From NCBI GenBank assembly GCA_016209985.1, contig JACQVB010000132.1, positions 1 to 36,974 on the forward strand: a stretch of 36,974 bases of DNA. The letters are read 5' to 3'. Under the pieces are notes generated by a model. It was not told the DNA's origin. It saw only the letters and a program-made list of their open reading frames with translations, and did no database searches. This DNA comes from Gemmatimonadota bacterium (GTDB taxonomy: Bacteria; Gemmatimonadota; Gemmatimonadetes; Gemmatimonadales; GWC2-71-9). The translations under genes were made by a program, and so were the position numbers. Shown here one piece after another: positions 23,784 through 32,533 of the stretch. Position 1 is the first letter of the stretch; every line of letters begins with the position of its first letter.

Positions 23784-24113
23784 ATGCCTCGAGGGTTTAT
23801 GAATCAGGTACTGGTCCTGCTCGTCGGTGGAGTGGCGTTGGTGGTGCTCGTATTGCTGGCTGTTACCTCTCTTGCCGGGGTGGGTCCCCACCTAGCTGGA
23901 CCCCGACTGCGGGGCTTTTTCGCCAGAGTTGTATGTCCGGAGACCGATACCTTGCAGCGGGTCGGGATCGGCGTGGTCACCGAGAATGAACGCGCGGTGC
24001 CGCAGGTCTTGAGCTGCGAGCGCTTCGCCTCGGGACCAGTGACCTGCGACCGGGCCTGTCTCCAGCAAGTCGACGCACCGGAGTTGTCCCACTCGTCGGC
24101 GGCGCTGGCCTGA
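23784..24113 (+). CDS. Small Cys-rich membrane-anchored protein, unknown function
   Basis: A 109-residue frame on the plus strand in an otherwise empty 624-bp gap. One N-terminal transmembrane helix (about residues 9-30) is followed by a short domain with four Cys: C51-P, C78, and C88-D-R-A-C92. The regular Cys spacing, a single clean membrane helix and AGAGG six bases before ATG 23784 argue that it is real. The Cys pattern suggests a small metal site or disulfides; I do not recognise the family. It is divergent from the cytochrome cluster at 23554 and convergent with the cytochrome b-c gene, with a hairpin between. ATGs at 23769 and 23799 are alternatives. Confidence 0.55.
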   Translation: MPRGFMNQVLVLLVGGVALVVLVLLAVTSLAGVGPHLAGPRLRGFFARVVCPETDTLQRVGIGVVTENERAVPQVLSCERFASGPVTCDRACLQQVDAPELSHSSAALA

Positions 24114-24123
24114 ACCGGTAGAC

Positions 24124-24171
24124 GCGCCCACCGGTGCTTTGGGTGTTGCTGGACCAAGCACCGGCGGGCGC
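24124..24171. terminator. Long hairpin between convergent genes
   Basis: A 16-bp stem with one mismatch (GCGCCCACCGGTGCTT against AAGCACCGGCGGGCGC) and a 16-base loop, between the stops at 24113 (plus) and 24179 (minus). No T-tract is seen on either side, so termination may be weak or Rho-assisted. It could also protect the 3' ends. Confidence 0.55.
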
Positions 24172-24178
24172 CTGCGCG

Positions 24179-25636
24179 TTAGGGGAACGTGTCGTGGAAT
24201 TCCGGCTGGATTTCCGGGCCCACACCGCCGCGCAGCGAGCTGAGATACTGCGCGATTTCCTCGATCTCCTGGTGTGACAGGGCGGGCGGTCCGTACGCCG
24301 GCATGCGGGTATCGGCCCCATGGAACCGGCTGGGTGATTCGATGAAGCTGTGCATCCAGCCGGAAGATTTTCGTAGGCCGACCGCAGTCAGATCGGGACC
24401 ATTATCGCCGCCTTCTCCCCGAACCTTGTGGCAACCGCCGCACTGCTGCGACTGGAACAGAGCGCGGCCCGCGCGCTCCTTGCTGGTCAACGGCCGCCCG
24501 ACTTCCGGCGGCACCTCGGGACCGGCTTCCCGCATGGCCGAGCCCAGAAGAAACCCTGAACCGCCCAGTATCAGCGTGAGAGAGACCAGCGCCATCGGCC
24601 GGCGAACCAGCGACCGCGTGCTGTTGCGGTCGAAGAACGGCAATCCCACCAGCGCGAGTATCAACGCCGTGGGGATTCCGACCGCCACCAGGGCTTCCAT
24701 CGATCCCGGGACCAGCTTCAACAGCTGGTAGAGGGGTAGGAAATACCATTCTGGTTTCGGGATGTAGCTCGTGTCCGTGGGGTCCGCCGGTGGCTCGAGT
24801 GCGGCGCCGAACACGGCGCCGAGGATCACGATCACCACCACGGCACCCGCCGCCACGATCGCGTCCTTTCCCATGACGTCCGGCCAGAAACGGTGTTGCC
24901 CCGACTTGGCGGCGGTGTAGGTCTCCTGGTAGAAGCCGGCGTAGCGCTCGTCGTCGGTCCGCTGCGGCGCCTTGAAGTTGTCGAGCAGACCGGGCATCGG
25001 TGCGATCCCCTGCCGGACCACCAGCGCGAGATGCAGCCCCACCAGCGCGGCCAGGGACACCGGAAGCCAGAGTACGTGGAACGCGTAGAAGCGGGTCAGA
25101 GTCGCGGCACCCAGTTCGCTGCCGCCCCGGAGCAGTGCTACCATGCGCCCGCCAACTCCTGGTGTCGTGCCGGCGATGTTGGTGCCGACCGCGGTGGCCC
25201 AATAGGCTTTCTGATCCCAGGGCAGCAGGTAGCCGGTGAAGCTGAAGCCGAGCACGATCGCGAACAGCCCGACCCCGATCAGCCAGTTCACCTCGCGCGG
25301 GTATTTGTAGGCGCCCATCGAGAAGACCCGGATCAGGTGGGCCAGGATCAGGATGAACATCGCGGAGGAGCCCCAGCGGTGAATGCCGCGCAGCAGGCTG
25401 CCGCTCGCGACTTCGCGCTGGAGATACTGGATGCTGTCGTAGGCATGGTCGGGCGAGGGCGAGTAGTACGTGGCGAGCACGATGCCGGTGACCAGTTGCA
25501 CCACGAAGACTGCGAGTGTCGCGCTCCCCAGCGTATGCCACCAGGTCAGCCGGTCCGGGACCGCACGGTCCAGCAGACCGGCTTTGAGGGACTTGAGATC
25601 GAGTCGTTCGTCGAGCCAACGAAATAGTTTCCCCAT
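24179..25636 (-). CDS. Cytochrome b with fused C-terminal cytochrome c domain
   Basis: 485 residues. The N-terminal cytochrome b part has the four heme ligands H86/H100 and H187/H202 (13 and 14 residues between), the b6f/Bacillus spacing. The C-terminal b part keeps PEWY (295-298), so the Qo site is intact. A class I cytochrome c domain follows, with CGGCH at 399-403 and a later RMPAYG for the Met ligand. This one-chain b-c fusion resembles menaquinol:cytochrome c reductase QcrC of Firmicutes merged with the b subunit. It starts two bases after the canonical Rieske gene and should form with it a working Q-cycle complex. It is the intact counterpart of the degenerate pair at 5265-6991. Confidence 0.92.
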   Translation of the reverse strand: MGKLFRWLDERLDLKSLKAGLLDRAVPDRLTWWHTLGSATLAVFVVQLVTGIVLATYYSPSPDHAYDSIQYLQREVASGSLLRGIHRWGSSAMFILILAHLIRVFSMGAYKYPREVNWLIGVGLFAIVLGFSFTGYLLPWDQKAYWATAVGTNIAGTTPGVGGRMVALLRGGSELGAATLTRFYAFHVLWLPVSLAALVGLHLALVVRQGIAPMPGLLDNFKAPQRTDDERYAGFYQETYTAAKSGQHRFWPDVMGKDAIVAAGAVVVIVILGAVFGAALEPPADPTDTSYIPKPEWYFLPLYQLLKLVPGSMEALVAVGIPTALILALVGLPFFDRNSTRSLVRRPMALVSLTLILGGSGFLLGSAMREAGPEVPPEVGRPLTSKERAGRALFQSQQCGGCHKVRGEGGDNGPDLTAVGLRKSSGWMHSFIESPSRFHGADTRMPAYGPPALSHQEIEEIAQYLSSLRGGVGPEIQPEFHDTFP

Positions 25637-25638
25637 GG

Positions 25639-26142
25639 TCAGACTGCCACCTGATCGGGAATGCCCAGCCGGAAGTTGCGAAAGGCGGCGTAAAGAATTC
25701 CGTCGTCGATCTTCACGTTGAGCTTGTCGAGCGGGCGGGGCGGCGGGCCCCCGAGCACCTTGCCGGTCTTCAGGTCGAACTCGCCGTCATGACAGGGACA
25801 GACGAATTTTCCGGATTCCTGGTCGAACCCGTAGGAGCAACCGAGATGGGTACACCGTCCGCTATAGACGGTGAAGTTCTCGCCATCTTCGGTGTACAGC
25901 CACACGTTTCTCAATACCCTGGTTTCGACCCAGGCATCGCTTTCAGTATCGACGAAGTCCACTTTGACGGGGACTCCGGTCTCGAAGTTGCTCACGTCCC
26001 CCAGCTTGATCCATTTTTCCGCGGTCTTGCGCCGGAAGGCGGGCGACACAAAGGCTCGGAGCGCCGGAATGCCCGCGAGTGCGGCGACCACCGCAGCTCC
26101 CACCGCGCTCGCGAGTCGTAAGAAGGAACGGCGGTCCTGCAT
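25639..26142 (-). CDS. Canonical Rieske [2Fe-2S] protein
   Basis: 167 residues with a Tat-type N-terminus (DRRSFLRL followed by a hydrophobic stretch) that serves as membrane anchor. Both Rieske boxes are complete: CTHLGC (97-102) and CPCHDG (115-120), giving ligands C97, H99, C115 and H118 and the disulfide C102-C117. It is the iron-sulfur subunit of the bc-type complex with the cytochrome b-c gene that starts two bases downstream. It is first in its operon; a possible promoter lies at 26233-26261. Confidence 0.95.
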   Translation of the reverse strand: MQDRRSFLRLASAVGAAVVAALAGIPALRAFVSPAFRRKTAEKWIKLGDVSNFETGVPVKVDFVDTESDAWVETRVLRNVWLYTEDGENFTVYSGRCTHLGCSYGFDQESGKFVCPCHDGEFDLKTGKVLGGPPPRPLDKLNVKIDDGILYAAFRNFRLGIPDQVAV

Positions 26143-26232
26143 GGTTCGCTCACTCCTGTCATGAAGGGGCTATTCATTAACGCCACGAACCCTACAAGAT
26201 TTGAATGCAGGTCCAGTAAAACCCTCGTGAAG

Positions 26233-26261
26233 ATAATCTTAATGTTGCGACCTGCGTTCAA
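26233..26261 (-). promoter_or_regulatory. Possible sigma-70-like promoter for the Rieske/cytochrome b-c operon
   Basis: On the minus strand TTGAAC (26261-26256) and GATTAT (26238-26233) are separated by 17 bases, a fair match to -35/-10 boxes. It would give a leader of roughly 85 bases before the Rieske ATG. The 163-bp divergent region also has to carry the promoter of the plus-strand lipoprotein gene. Judged by eye only. Confidence 0.35.
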
Positions 26262-26305
26262 CGCCGGCTAACTTGCGTGCCCAACAGGGCTTCCAGGAGA
26301 TGTCC

Positions 26306-26812
26306 ATGAGGCGGTTCGGACTCCTTTCCTTATTATTCGTGTTGTCGGTCGGGGGAATGCTGGCCTGTGACCGGGAGCGGGCAGCGGAAACCGCGACAGC
26401 TACCCCTCCGGCCGCACCGGCACCCGCGGCGGTCACCGTGGCCGACACCGGCGCCACCTTGAATCCGCCCGCCGAGCTCGACATGGAGCAACAGCACCAC
26501 GCCATGATGATGATCGGCCGGGACTATGACCGTCTGGTGCGCGCGGTTTCCGACGGCGACAAGGCCAACGCCACCAAGTACGTGAAGGAAATGACCGCCT
26601 ACGTGGATCGGGTGCCGCGGTTCATGATCCATGTGCCGGACGTGGCGCCCGACAGCCTGGAGATTTGGGCGCGAAAGCTCAAAGGCCAGTTGCTGCGGGT
26701 GGACGAGCTGGTCAAGGCTGACAGCATGGCCGAAGCGAAGAAGCTGGCGATCATGACGGTGCAGACCTGTAGCCAGTGCCATGCCAAGTACCAGGCACCG
26801 ATGCCGGGATAA
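26306..26812 (+). CDS. Cytochrome c'-like lipoprotein
   Basis: 168 residues. The N-terminus ends in a lipobox (GGMLAC, lipidated Cys at 21), followed by an Ala/Pro/Thr linker to about residue 55. The rest is predicted all-helical and ends with a single CXXCH (CSQCH, 155-159) close to the C-terminus, the arrangement of cytochrome c' and other class II four-helix cytochromes. The ATG at 26306 is six bases after AGGAG; an ATG at 26300 touches the same site and is less likely. It diverges from the Rieske operon. Possible roles are NO or CO binding, or electron transfer; the sequence does not decide. Confidence 0.8.
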   Translation: MRRFGLLSLLFVLSVGGMLACDRERAAETATATPPAAPAPAAVTVADTGATLNPPAELDMEQQHHAMMMIGRDYDRLVRAVSDGDKANATKYVKEMTAYVDRVPRFMIHVPDVAPDSLEIWARKLKGQLLRVDELVKADSMAEAKKLAIMTVQTCSQCHAKYQAPMPG

Positions 26813-26832
26813 CAACAATGCGGAGTGCGGAA

Positions 26833-26880
26833 CGCGGAGTGCGGAGTTCTGCTTCCCTACTACCCGCTCCGCACTCCGCG
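26833..26880 (+). repeat. Inverted repeat with 14-bp perfect stem
   Basis: CGCGGAGTGCGGAG and CTCCGCACTCCGCG pair perfectly around a 20-base loop. Extra copies of the same word flank it (CGGAGTGCGG at 26821-26830; CTCCGCACTC at 26888-26897), so the whole 26819-26897 stretch is a small nested repeat. It fills the space between the lipoprotein stop and the response regulator start and could act as a terminator or be an intergenic repeat family member. Confidence 0.7.
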
Positions 26881-26899
26881 CTCCAAGCTCCGCACTCGA

Positions 26900-27508
26900 A
26901 TGAGGATTCTCCTCGCCGATGACGACGCCGCCATGCGGCTCCTGCTCGAGACGCTGGTGCGCCAATGGGGATACGAGCCTCTCTCTTGTGCCGACGGCGC
27001 CGCCGCCTGGGCAACCCTGTCCGGCCCCGATGCGCCATCTCTGGCCATTCTCGATTGGCAGATGCCCGATCTCGACGGGATCGAAGTGGTGCGCCGCGCG
27101 CGCGAGCTGATTCACGACCGCGACGTCTACCTGATCCTGCTGACCTCAAAGGCGGAGACCGAAGACGTGGTCGAGGGGTTCGGGGCGGGGGCGGACGATT
27201 ACCTCACCAAGCCCTTTCACCCGCCGGAGCTGCGCGCCCGCGTCCGCGCCGGGTTCCGGGTCCTCGAGCTGGAGCAGAGGCTGCGGGCCCGGGTGCAGGA
27301 ATTGGAAGCCGCCCTCGCGAACGTCAAACAGCTCCAGGGCCTGCTGCCGATATGCTCCTATTGCAAGAAAATCCGCGACGACCAGGCGTACTGGCACAAC
27401 GTGGATTCGTATTTCGCGAAGCACGCAGGCGCTCAATTCAGCCACGGCGTGTGCCCGGACTGCTACCAGAAGTACGTCCAGCCCCAGGTGGATGCGCTGA
27501 AAAAGTAA
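26900..27508 (+). CDS. Response regulator with C-terminal Cys-pair domain
   Basis: 202 residues. Residues 1-120 form a receiver domain with acidic DDD near the N-terminus, phospho-acceptor Asp in [11 protein letters not shown], and conserved Thr and Lys in LLTSK and LTKPF. A short coiled segment (about 120-150) leads to a C-terminal module with CSYCKK, a Trp, and SHGVCPDC, so two Cys pairs are placed to bind a metal such as zinc. This Cys module is a recurrent tail of sensor-type proteins and is not a DNA-binding domain, so the output is unknown. The start at 26900 lies just after the inverted repeat; no strong Shine-Dalgarno is visible. No histidine kinase is encoded nearby. Confidence 0.85.
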   Translation: MRILLADDDAAMRLLLETLVRQWGYEPLSCADGAAAWATLSGPDAPSLAILDWQMPDLDGIEVVRRARELIHDRDVYLILLTSKAETEDVVEGFGAGADDYLTKPFHPPELRARVRAGFRVLELEQRLRARVQELEAALANVKQLQGLLPICSYCKKIRDDQAYWHNVDSYFAKHAGAQFSHGVCPDCYQKYVQPQVDALKK

Positions 27509-27567
27509 ACCTCGCTACGCAATTGCCCCACTTTTCGGCTATTTTGGCGCCACGTAGCGTTCATCGT

Positions 27568-29184
27568 ATGACTACTCTCTCTCCTGCCAGGAGACCCGTA
27601 ACCGCCATGTCGCCGGTGCCAGGCGTGCGGATACTGGGCGCGGCTACCGCCGCGGCCCGCCAGGTCCTGACCGACGAGGCCCTGGGCTTCGTCGCGAGAC
27701 TGCACCGCCAGTTCAACCCCACCAGGCTCGAGTTGCTGGCGGCTCGGCAAGCCAGGGCTGCCGAGCTGGACCGCGGCGTCCTCCCGGACTTCCTGGCCCC
27801 AACGGCTGAAATCCGCCGAAACCAGGAGTGGCGGGTGGCTCCGGCTCCGAAGGATCTCGAGGATCGCCGGGTGGAGATCACCGGGCCGGTCGAGCGGAAG
27901 ATGATGATCAACGCGCTCAACTCGGGCGCCCGGGTCTTCATGGCCGACTTCGAGGATGCGCTCTCCCCGACCTGGGAGAACGTGGTCGAGGGCCAGGCAA
28001 ATCTGATCGCCGCGGTGCGGCGCTCGCTCGAGTTTACCAGCCCCGAGGGCAAGGCCTACCGGCTGAATCCGCAGATCGCCACACTGCTGGTGCGGCCCCG
28101 TGGCTGGCATCTGGTCGAGCGACACCTCACGGTGGACGGCGAGCCGCTCTCCGCCAGTCTCTGCGATTTCGGTCTGTACTTCTTTCACAACGCCGCCGAG
28201 CTGCTGCGGCGAGGCAGCGGACCGTACTTCTACCTTCCCAAGCTCGAGAGCCACCGCGAGGCGCGCCTCTGGAACGACGTGTTCCACGCCGCCCAAGGCG
28301 CGCTCGGCATCCCCCGGGGCTCGATTCGCGCCACGGTGCTGGTGGAGACCGTGCTGGCGGCATTCGAAATGGAAGAGATCCTCTATGAGCTGCGGGATCA
28401 TGGTGCGGCGCTCAACGCGGGACGCTGGGACTACCTCTTCAGCCTGATCAAGAAGTTCCGCTCTCGGCGCGATCTGGTGTTGCCCGACCGCTCGCAGCTC
28501 ACCATGACGGTGCCGTTCATGCGTGCCTATACCGAACTGCTCGTGCGTACCTGCCACCGGCGCGGTGCCCACGCGATTGGCGGGATGGCGGCATTCGTGC
28601 CCAGCCGGAAGGACCCCAACGTCAACCAAGTGGCCCTGGCCAAGGTCCGAGAAGATAAGGAAAGGGAAGCGGGAGACGGCTTCGATGGCACGTGGGTTGC
28701 CCATCCCGACCTGGTCCCCGTCGCCACGGAGGTATTCGACCGGGTGCTCGGCGGCAAGCCGCATCAGAAACATCGGACCCGCGACGACGCGCGGGTCGAG
28801 GCCCGCCAGTTGATCGAGCTGACGGTACCCGGCGGCAAACTGACCGAGCCCGGCGTCCGGAACAACGTGAGCGTGGCGCTGCAGTACCTGGAGAGCTGGC
28901 TGCGGGGAGTGGGAGCGGCGGCGATCTATAATCTGATGGAAGACGCGGCCACCGCCGAGATTGCCCGCTCGCAGCTCTGGCAATGGCGCCGGAATGCGGC
29001 GCGGCTCACCGACGGCCGCACGTTTAGCGGCGATGTTTACCAAGAGATCCGCGACCAGGAATTGAAGGACCTCACCCGTTCGGGTGTTTCCCGTTTCCCG
29101 GAGGCAGCCCAGATTCTGGACCGGTTGGTGTTGAGTGAGGAGTTGGAGGATTTTCTGACTACAGTGGCCTACGAGAGGCTTTAG
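27568..29184 (+). CDS. aceB: Malate synthase A
   Basis: 538 residues, close to the roughly 530 of AceB. It condenses glyoxylate with acetyl-CoA to malate, the second step of the glyoxylate shunt. Family phrases are clear: [29 protein letters not shown], and [17 protein letters not shown]. The ATG at 27568 gives a complete N-terminus but lacks a good ribosome site; ATG 27607 is an alternative after GGAG. A longer in-frame extension upstream overlaps the response regulator and is rejected. Isocitrate lyase follows after a 369-bp gap filled by a repeat element, so the pair is functionally but perhaps not transcriptionally linked. Confidence 0.95.
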   Translation: MTTLSPARRPVTAMSPVPGVRILGAATAAARQVLTDEALGFVARLHRQFNPTRLELLAARQARAAELDRGVLPDFLAPTAEIRRNQEWRVAPAPKDLEDRRVEITGPVERKMMINALNSGARVFMADFEDALSPTWENVVEGQANLIAAVRRSLEFTSPEGKAYRLNPQIATLLVRPRGWHLVERHLTVDGEPLSASLCDFGLYFFHNAAELLRRGSGPYFYLPKLESHREARLWNDVFHAAQGALGIPRGSIRATVLVETVLAAFEMEEILYELRDHGAALNAGRWDYLFSLIKKFRSRRDLVLPDRSQLTMTVPFMRAYTELLVRTCHRRGAHAIGGMAAFVPSRKDPNVNQVALAKVREDKEREAGDGFDGTWVAHPDLVPVATEVFDRVLGGKPHQKHRTRDDARVEARQLIELTVPGGKLTEPGVRNNVSVALQYLESWLRGVGAAAIYNLMEDAATAEIARSQLWQWRRNAARLTDGRTFSGDVYQEIRDQELKDLTRSGVSRFPEAAQILDRLVLSEELEDFLTTVAYERL

Positions 29185-29191
29185 CCTCTCG
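29172..29191 (+). terminator. Hairpin overlapping the malate synthase stop codon
   Basis: CGAGAGGC and GCCTCTCG pair around a four-base loop, and the TAG stop lies in the hairpin. A second small hairpin (CCTC AAAAA GAGG) follows at once. There is no T-tract, so termination is only a possibility. Confidence 0.35.
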
Positions 29192-29211
29192 CCTCAAAAA
29201 GAGGAGCGGCT

Positions 29212-29485
29212 GTCATCCTGAGCCCGACCCGAACGCAGTGAGGGGAGGGCGAAGGATCTGCGGGAGCTCGCGAGACGCCGTGTGCAGGGGAGGGACGAAG
29301 ACCTGTTGGACGACGACCACGTGTGCAGGGGAGGGACGAAGACCTGTTGGACGAGGACCACGTGTGCAGGGGAGGGGACGAAGACCAGTGGGACGACGAG
29401 GCGTCGTAGTTAAGGCACCGCATCGCACGGGGCGGGACAGCCTGAAGGGCAGCAGGCCCCTCGCCGCTCCGCGGCTCGGGATGAC
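29212..29485. repeat. Intergenic repeat element with imperfect terminal inverted repeats
   Basis: The element is bounded by GTCATCCTGAGC (29212-29223) and GCTCGGGATGAC (29474-29485), which are inverted copies with one mismatch. It is 274 bp long, has no coding capacity I can support, and sits in the gap between malate synthase and isocitrate lyase. The left end continues with GAAGGATCT, a phrase I recall from dispersed intergenic repeats in many soil bacteria. It holds an internal tandem repeat (29280-29401). It behaves like a MITE-type or REP-like element, although no target-site duplication is evident. Confidence 0.65.
29280..29401. repeat. Three tandem 41-bp repeats
   Basis: Unit 1 (29280-29320) and unit 2 (29321-29361) are 41 bp each and differ at one base; unit 3 (29362-29401) is diverged at its right part. 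Each begins GTGTGCAGGGGAGGG and continues with ACGAAGACC. There are no spacers, so this is not a CRISPR array. All copies lie inside the element at 29212-29485. Confidence 0.88.
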
Positions 29486-29553
29486 GGGGGCCCGCTGTTT
29501 GGGAAGACAGGAATGAGTATGAGGAACCAGGGACCAGGACCCGGAGGAAGGGA

Positions 29554-30888
<1,335 letters not shown>

Positions 30889-30925
30889 GATGCTAGGGTG
30901 AGTCTCGAACCCCCATTCAATGGTT

Positions 30926-31285
30926 TCACCCTTTCAGCCAGTAAACGCCGTACCGGACTACCTCCCGTTGCGTGTCTGCCCACCGTGCCAATGCATGCGC
31001 CACGCGTGAGGCCTGATGGCGAGTGCCATGGGCGGTGACAAGTAGGAGACCCGCATGTGGCTTCCGTTCGTGATAGGCATCCAGAGTCAGCTCTAGGAAA
31101 TCGTCGCGGTTTCTCGTGACTAGCACGCGACCTTCGCCAGCAGCGTGGGCCAGTTGATCGTTATCCTCTGCGTCCCTCATGCCGGCTTCGTGGGCGCTGA
31201 CGACATCGAGCCCGAGGCCGCGCGCGATCACGGCGATCCTCGGGCTCAGGTCGGCATCCAGGTAGAACCGAATTGGCTGGCTCAC
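30926..31285 (-). CDS. PIN-like toxin, DUF5615 family
   Basis: 119 residues with the DUF5615/PIN-like pattern: FYLDADLSPRIA near the N-terminus, SAHEAGMRDAEDNDQL, then VLVTRNRDDF. The Asp residues D11, D39 and others form the acidic nuclease centre expected of PIN-type RNases. The gene starts four bases inside the end of the upstream DUF433 antitoxin gene (ATGA overlap), the usual order for this toxin-antitoxin type. It probably cleaves RNA when free and is held inactive by the partner. It ends close to the end of the aceA repeat. Confidence 0.85.
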   Translation of the reverse strand: MSQPIRFYLDADLSPRIAVIARGLGLDVVSAHEAGMRDAEDNDQLAHAAGEGRVLVTRNRDDFLELTLDAYHERKPHAGLLLVTAHGTRHQASRVAHALARWADTQREVVRYGVYWLKG

Positions 31286-31719
31286 CGCCTCCGCGATCGG
31301 GTCGCCGGGACCGACCAGGGCAGGGCCTCACGTGCCGACTCCTCGGTCCAGGCCTGTTCCCGCTCCAGTCGTTCTTTGATCTCCTCGGGATGCGCCGCCG
31401 CGTAGGCGAGCGCCTCCTCCAGCTTGTCGCGGGGCACCCAATGAAGTTGGCGGACGAGGCGAGGCAACGACTCGCCGGCCGCACGGTAGTCCCGCACTAC
31501 TTCCCAGACATCGATTCCGGCTCCGGCGATGCAGGCCCGGCGCCGCCCCGGCGGGCCGGTGAACACAATGTGGCGGAAGCGCCGGGTCCGGGCGGCTTCC
31601 TCCAGCATCTCGGTGGCGACGGCGGTGAAGGACCGTCCGCTTCGCCGGGCCTCGAGCTCGATGGCGCGAGCTAGCCTCACGGGAAGACGCAATGACTTGG
31701 GCGCGGCGGTCTTGGGCAT
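31282..31719 (-). CDS. DUF433-type antitoxin with N-terminal ribbon-helix-helix-like region
   Basis: 145 residues. The first 50 (SLRLPVRLARAIELEARRSG) look like a ribbon-helix-helix DNA-binding segment. The C-terminal part carries the DUF433 pattern: CIAGAGIDVWEVV, LPRLVRQLHWVPRDKLEEAL and AYAAAHPEEI. It overlaps the DUF5615 toxin gene by four bases. It should neutralise the toxin and repress its own promoter through the N-terminal part. The last 25 residues are extra to the domain. Confidence 0.82.
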   Translation of the reverse strand: MPKTAAPKSLRLPVRLARAIELEARRSGRSFTAVATEMLEEAARTRRFRHIVFTGPPGRRRACIAGAGIDVWEVVRDYRAAGESLPRLVRQLHWVPRDKLEEALAYAAAHPEEIKERLEREQAWTEESAREALPWSVPATRSRRR

Positions 31720-31787
31720 AGCCGAAGACTACTTGTCATACGTGTATGCGTCAACCGACCACCCAGAACAGCCTCGCGTGAACGGCC

Positions 31788-32228
31788 TCAGGGTCCCGGA
31801 CTCTCGCCCTGGGGTCCGCCGGATGGTGCAGAGTAATGTTGCGCGAGTTCGTGGACCCAGCGGGGCGGCGGCAACTGACGACGCCGGTACGCGTCGAGAA
31901 GCAATCGGCTCAATTCGAGCCCGACCACAGCGGCATCGGGTGACGGCAAATCTCGAGTCAGGTCACCGACTGCTTCCAGAAAGCGGCCCAGGGCGGGAGC
32001 GGCCTGCTCCGGCGGGAGCCCGGTCAGCCAGCGCTCGAGCTTAAGACGAGTGGGCCATCGGGGCGTCGCTCCCGCAACGAAGCTCTTTAACGCATTGGGA
32101 CTGATTCCGATTTCGCGAGCCGCCTGACGCAAGGAGATACGAGATAACTCGCGTTCCACTCGTGCCCGCACGAGCGGTACCGGCAACAACGGCGTGCCGG
32201 GCGCGCGACTGCTCCGCCTCACCACCAC
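31788..32228 (-). CDS. Small helix-turn-helix-like protein
   Basis: 146 residues starting at the first of three consecutive GTG codons. The segment SLRQAAREIGISPNALKSFV resembles a helix-turn-helix (XRE-like), with a Trp-rich stretch after it and a helical C-terminal half. I cannot assign a family. It is on the same strand as the toxin-antitoxin pair, 68 bp upstream, so it may be a regulator linked to that unit or to the NarL-type regulator on the other side. The start codon choice is uncertain. Confidence 0.6.
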   Translation of the reverse strand: MVVRRSSRAPGTPLLPVPLVRARVERELSRISLRQAAREIGISPNALKSFVAGATPRWPTRLKLERWLTGLPPEQAAPALGRFLEAVGDLTRDLPSPDAAVVGLELSRLLLDAYRRRQLPPPRWVHELAQHYSAPSGGPQGESPGP

Positions 32229-32533
32229 CCAGCCACCCGTGCAGTTTGTGCAGTTGTGGTCGCGTTACACGCGCAATCGTAGAACCCGAACCGCCGGGCG
32301 GCAAGCCTTCGATCGACCGAAGCGGCGTCCTTCAGGAAGTGCTGTTCTAGAGTTCTTCCTGTATGGCGCGAATGGGTTCTGTATCAGATACTAGGCCTGC
32401 ATGAACAAGAAATCGGTTCCGAGCGCTCGATCGAGCCAAAGCCACCTCTGCACGCAGAGCGACCCCCGGCCTATCGGCGAGGTCGAGGCACGGCTGGCGA
32501 TCGGCCAATGAGCACCGGTCTTCTCAGGTGGGT
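32229..32533. other. Gene-free divergent intergenic region
   Basis: About 305 bp between the helix-turn-helix-like gene (minus) and the NarL-type regulator (plus). I see no credible frame. The one structure is an inverted repeat CAGGAAG / CTTCCTG (32333-32339 and 32355-32361, 15-base loop) which could be an operator or part of a terminator. Promoters for both flanking genes must lie here but none is clear by eye. Confidence 0.5.

Noticed and set aside
23804-24157. Minus-strand frame (117 codons) in the gap after the cytochrome b-c gene
   Set aside because: Thr/Ser/Arg-rich shadow with no membrane or motif signal; the plus-strand frame at 23784-24113 is the better candidate.
26965-27567. N-terminal extension of malate synthase into the response regulator
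   Set aside because: It is an out-of-frame overlap with a good receiver domain, and the family length fits a start near 27568.
29280-29401. Possible CRISPR array
   Set aside because: The 41-bp units are directly adjacent with no unique spacers and no cas genes are near.
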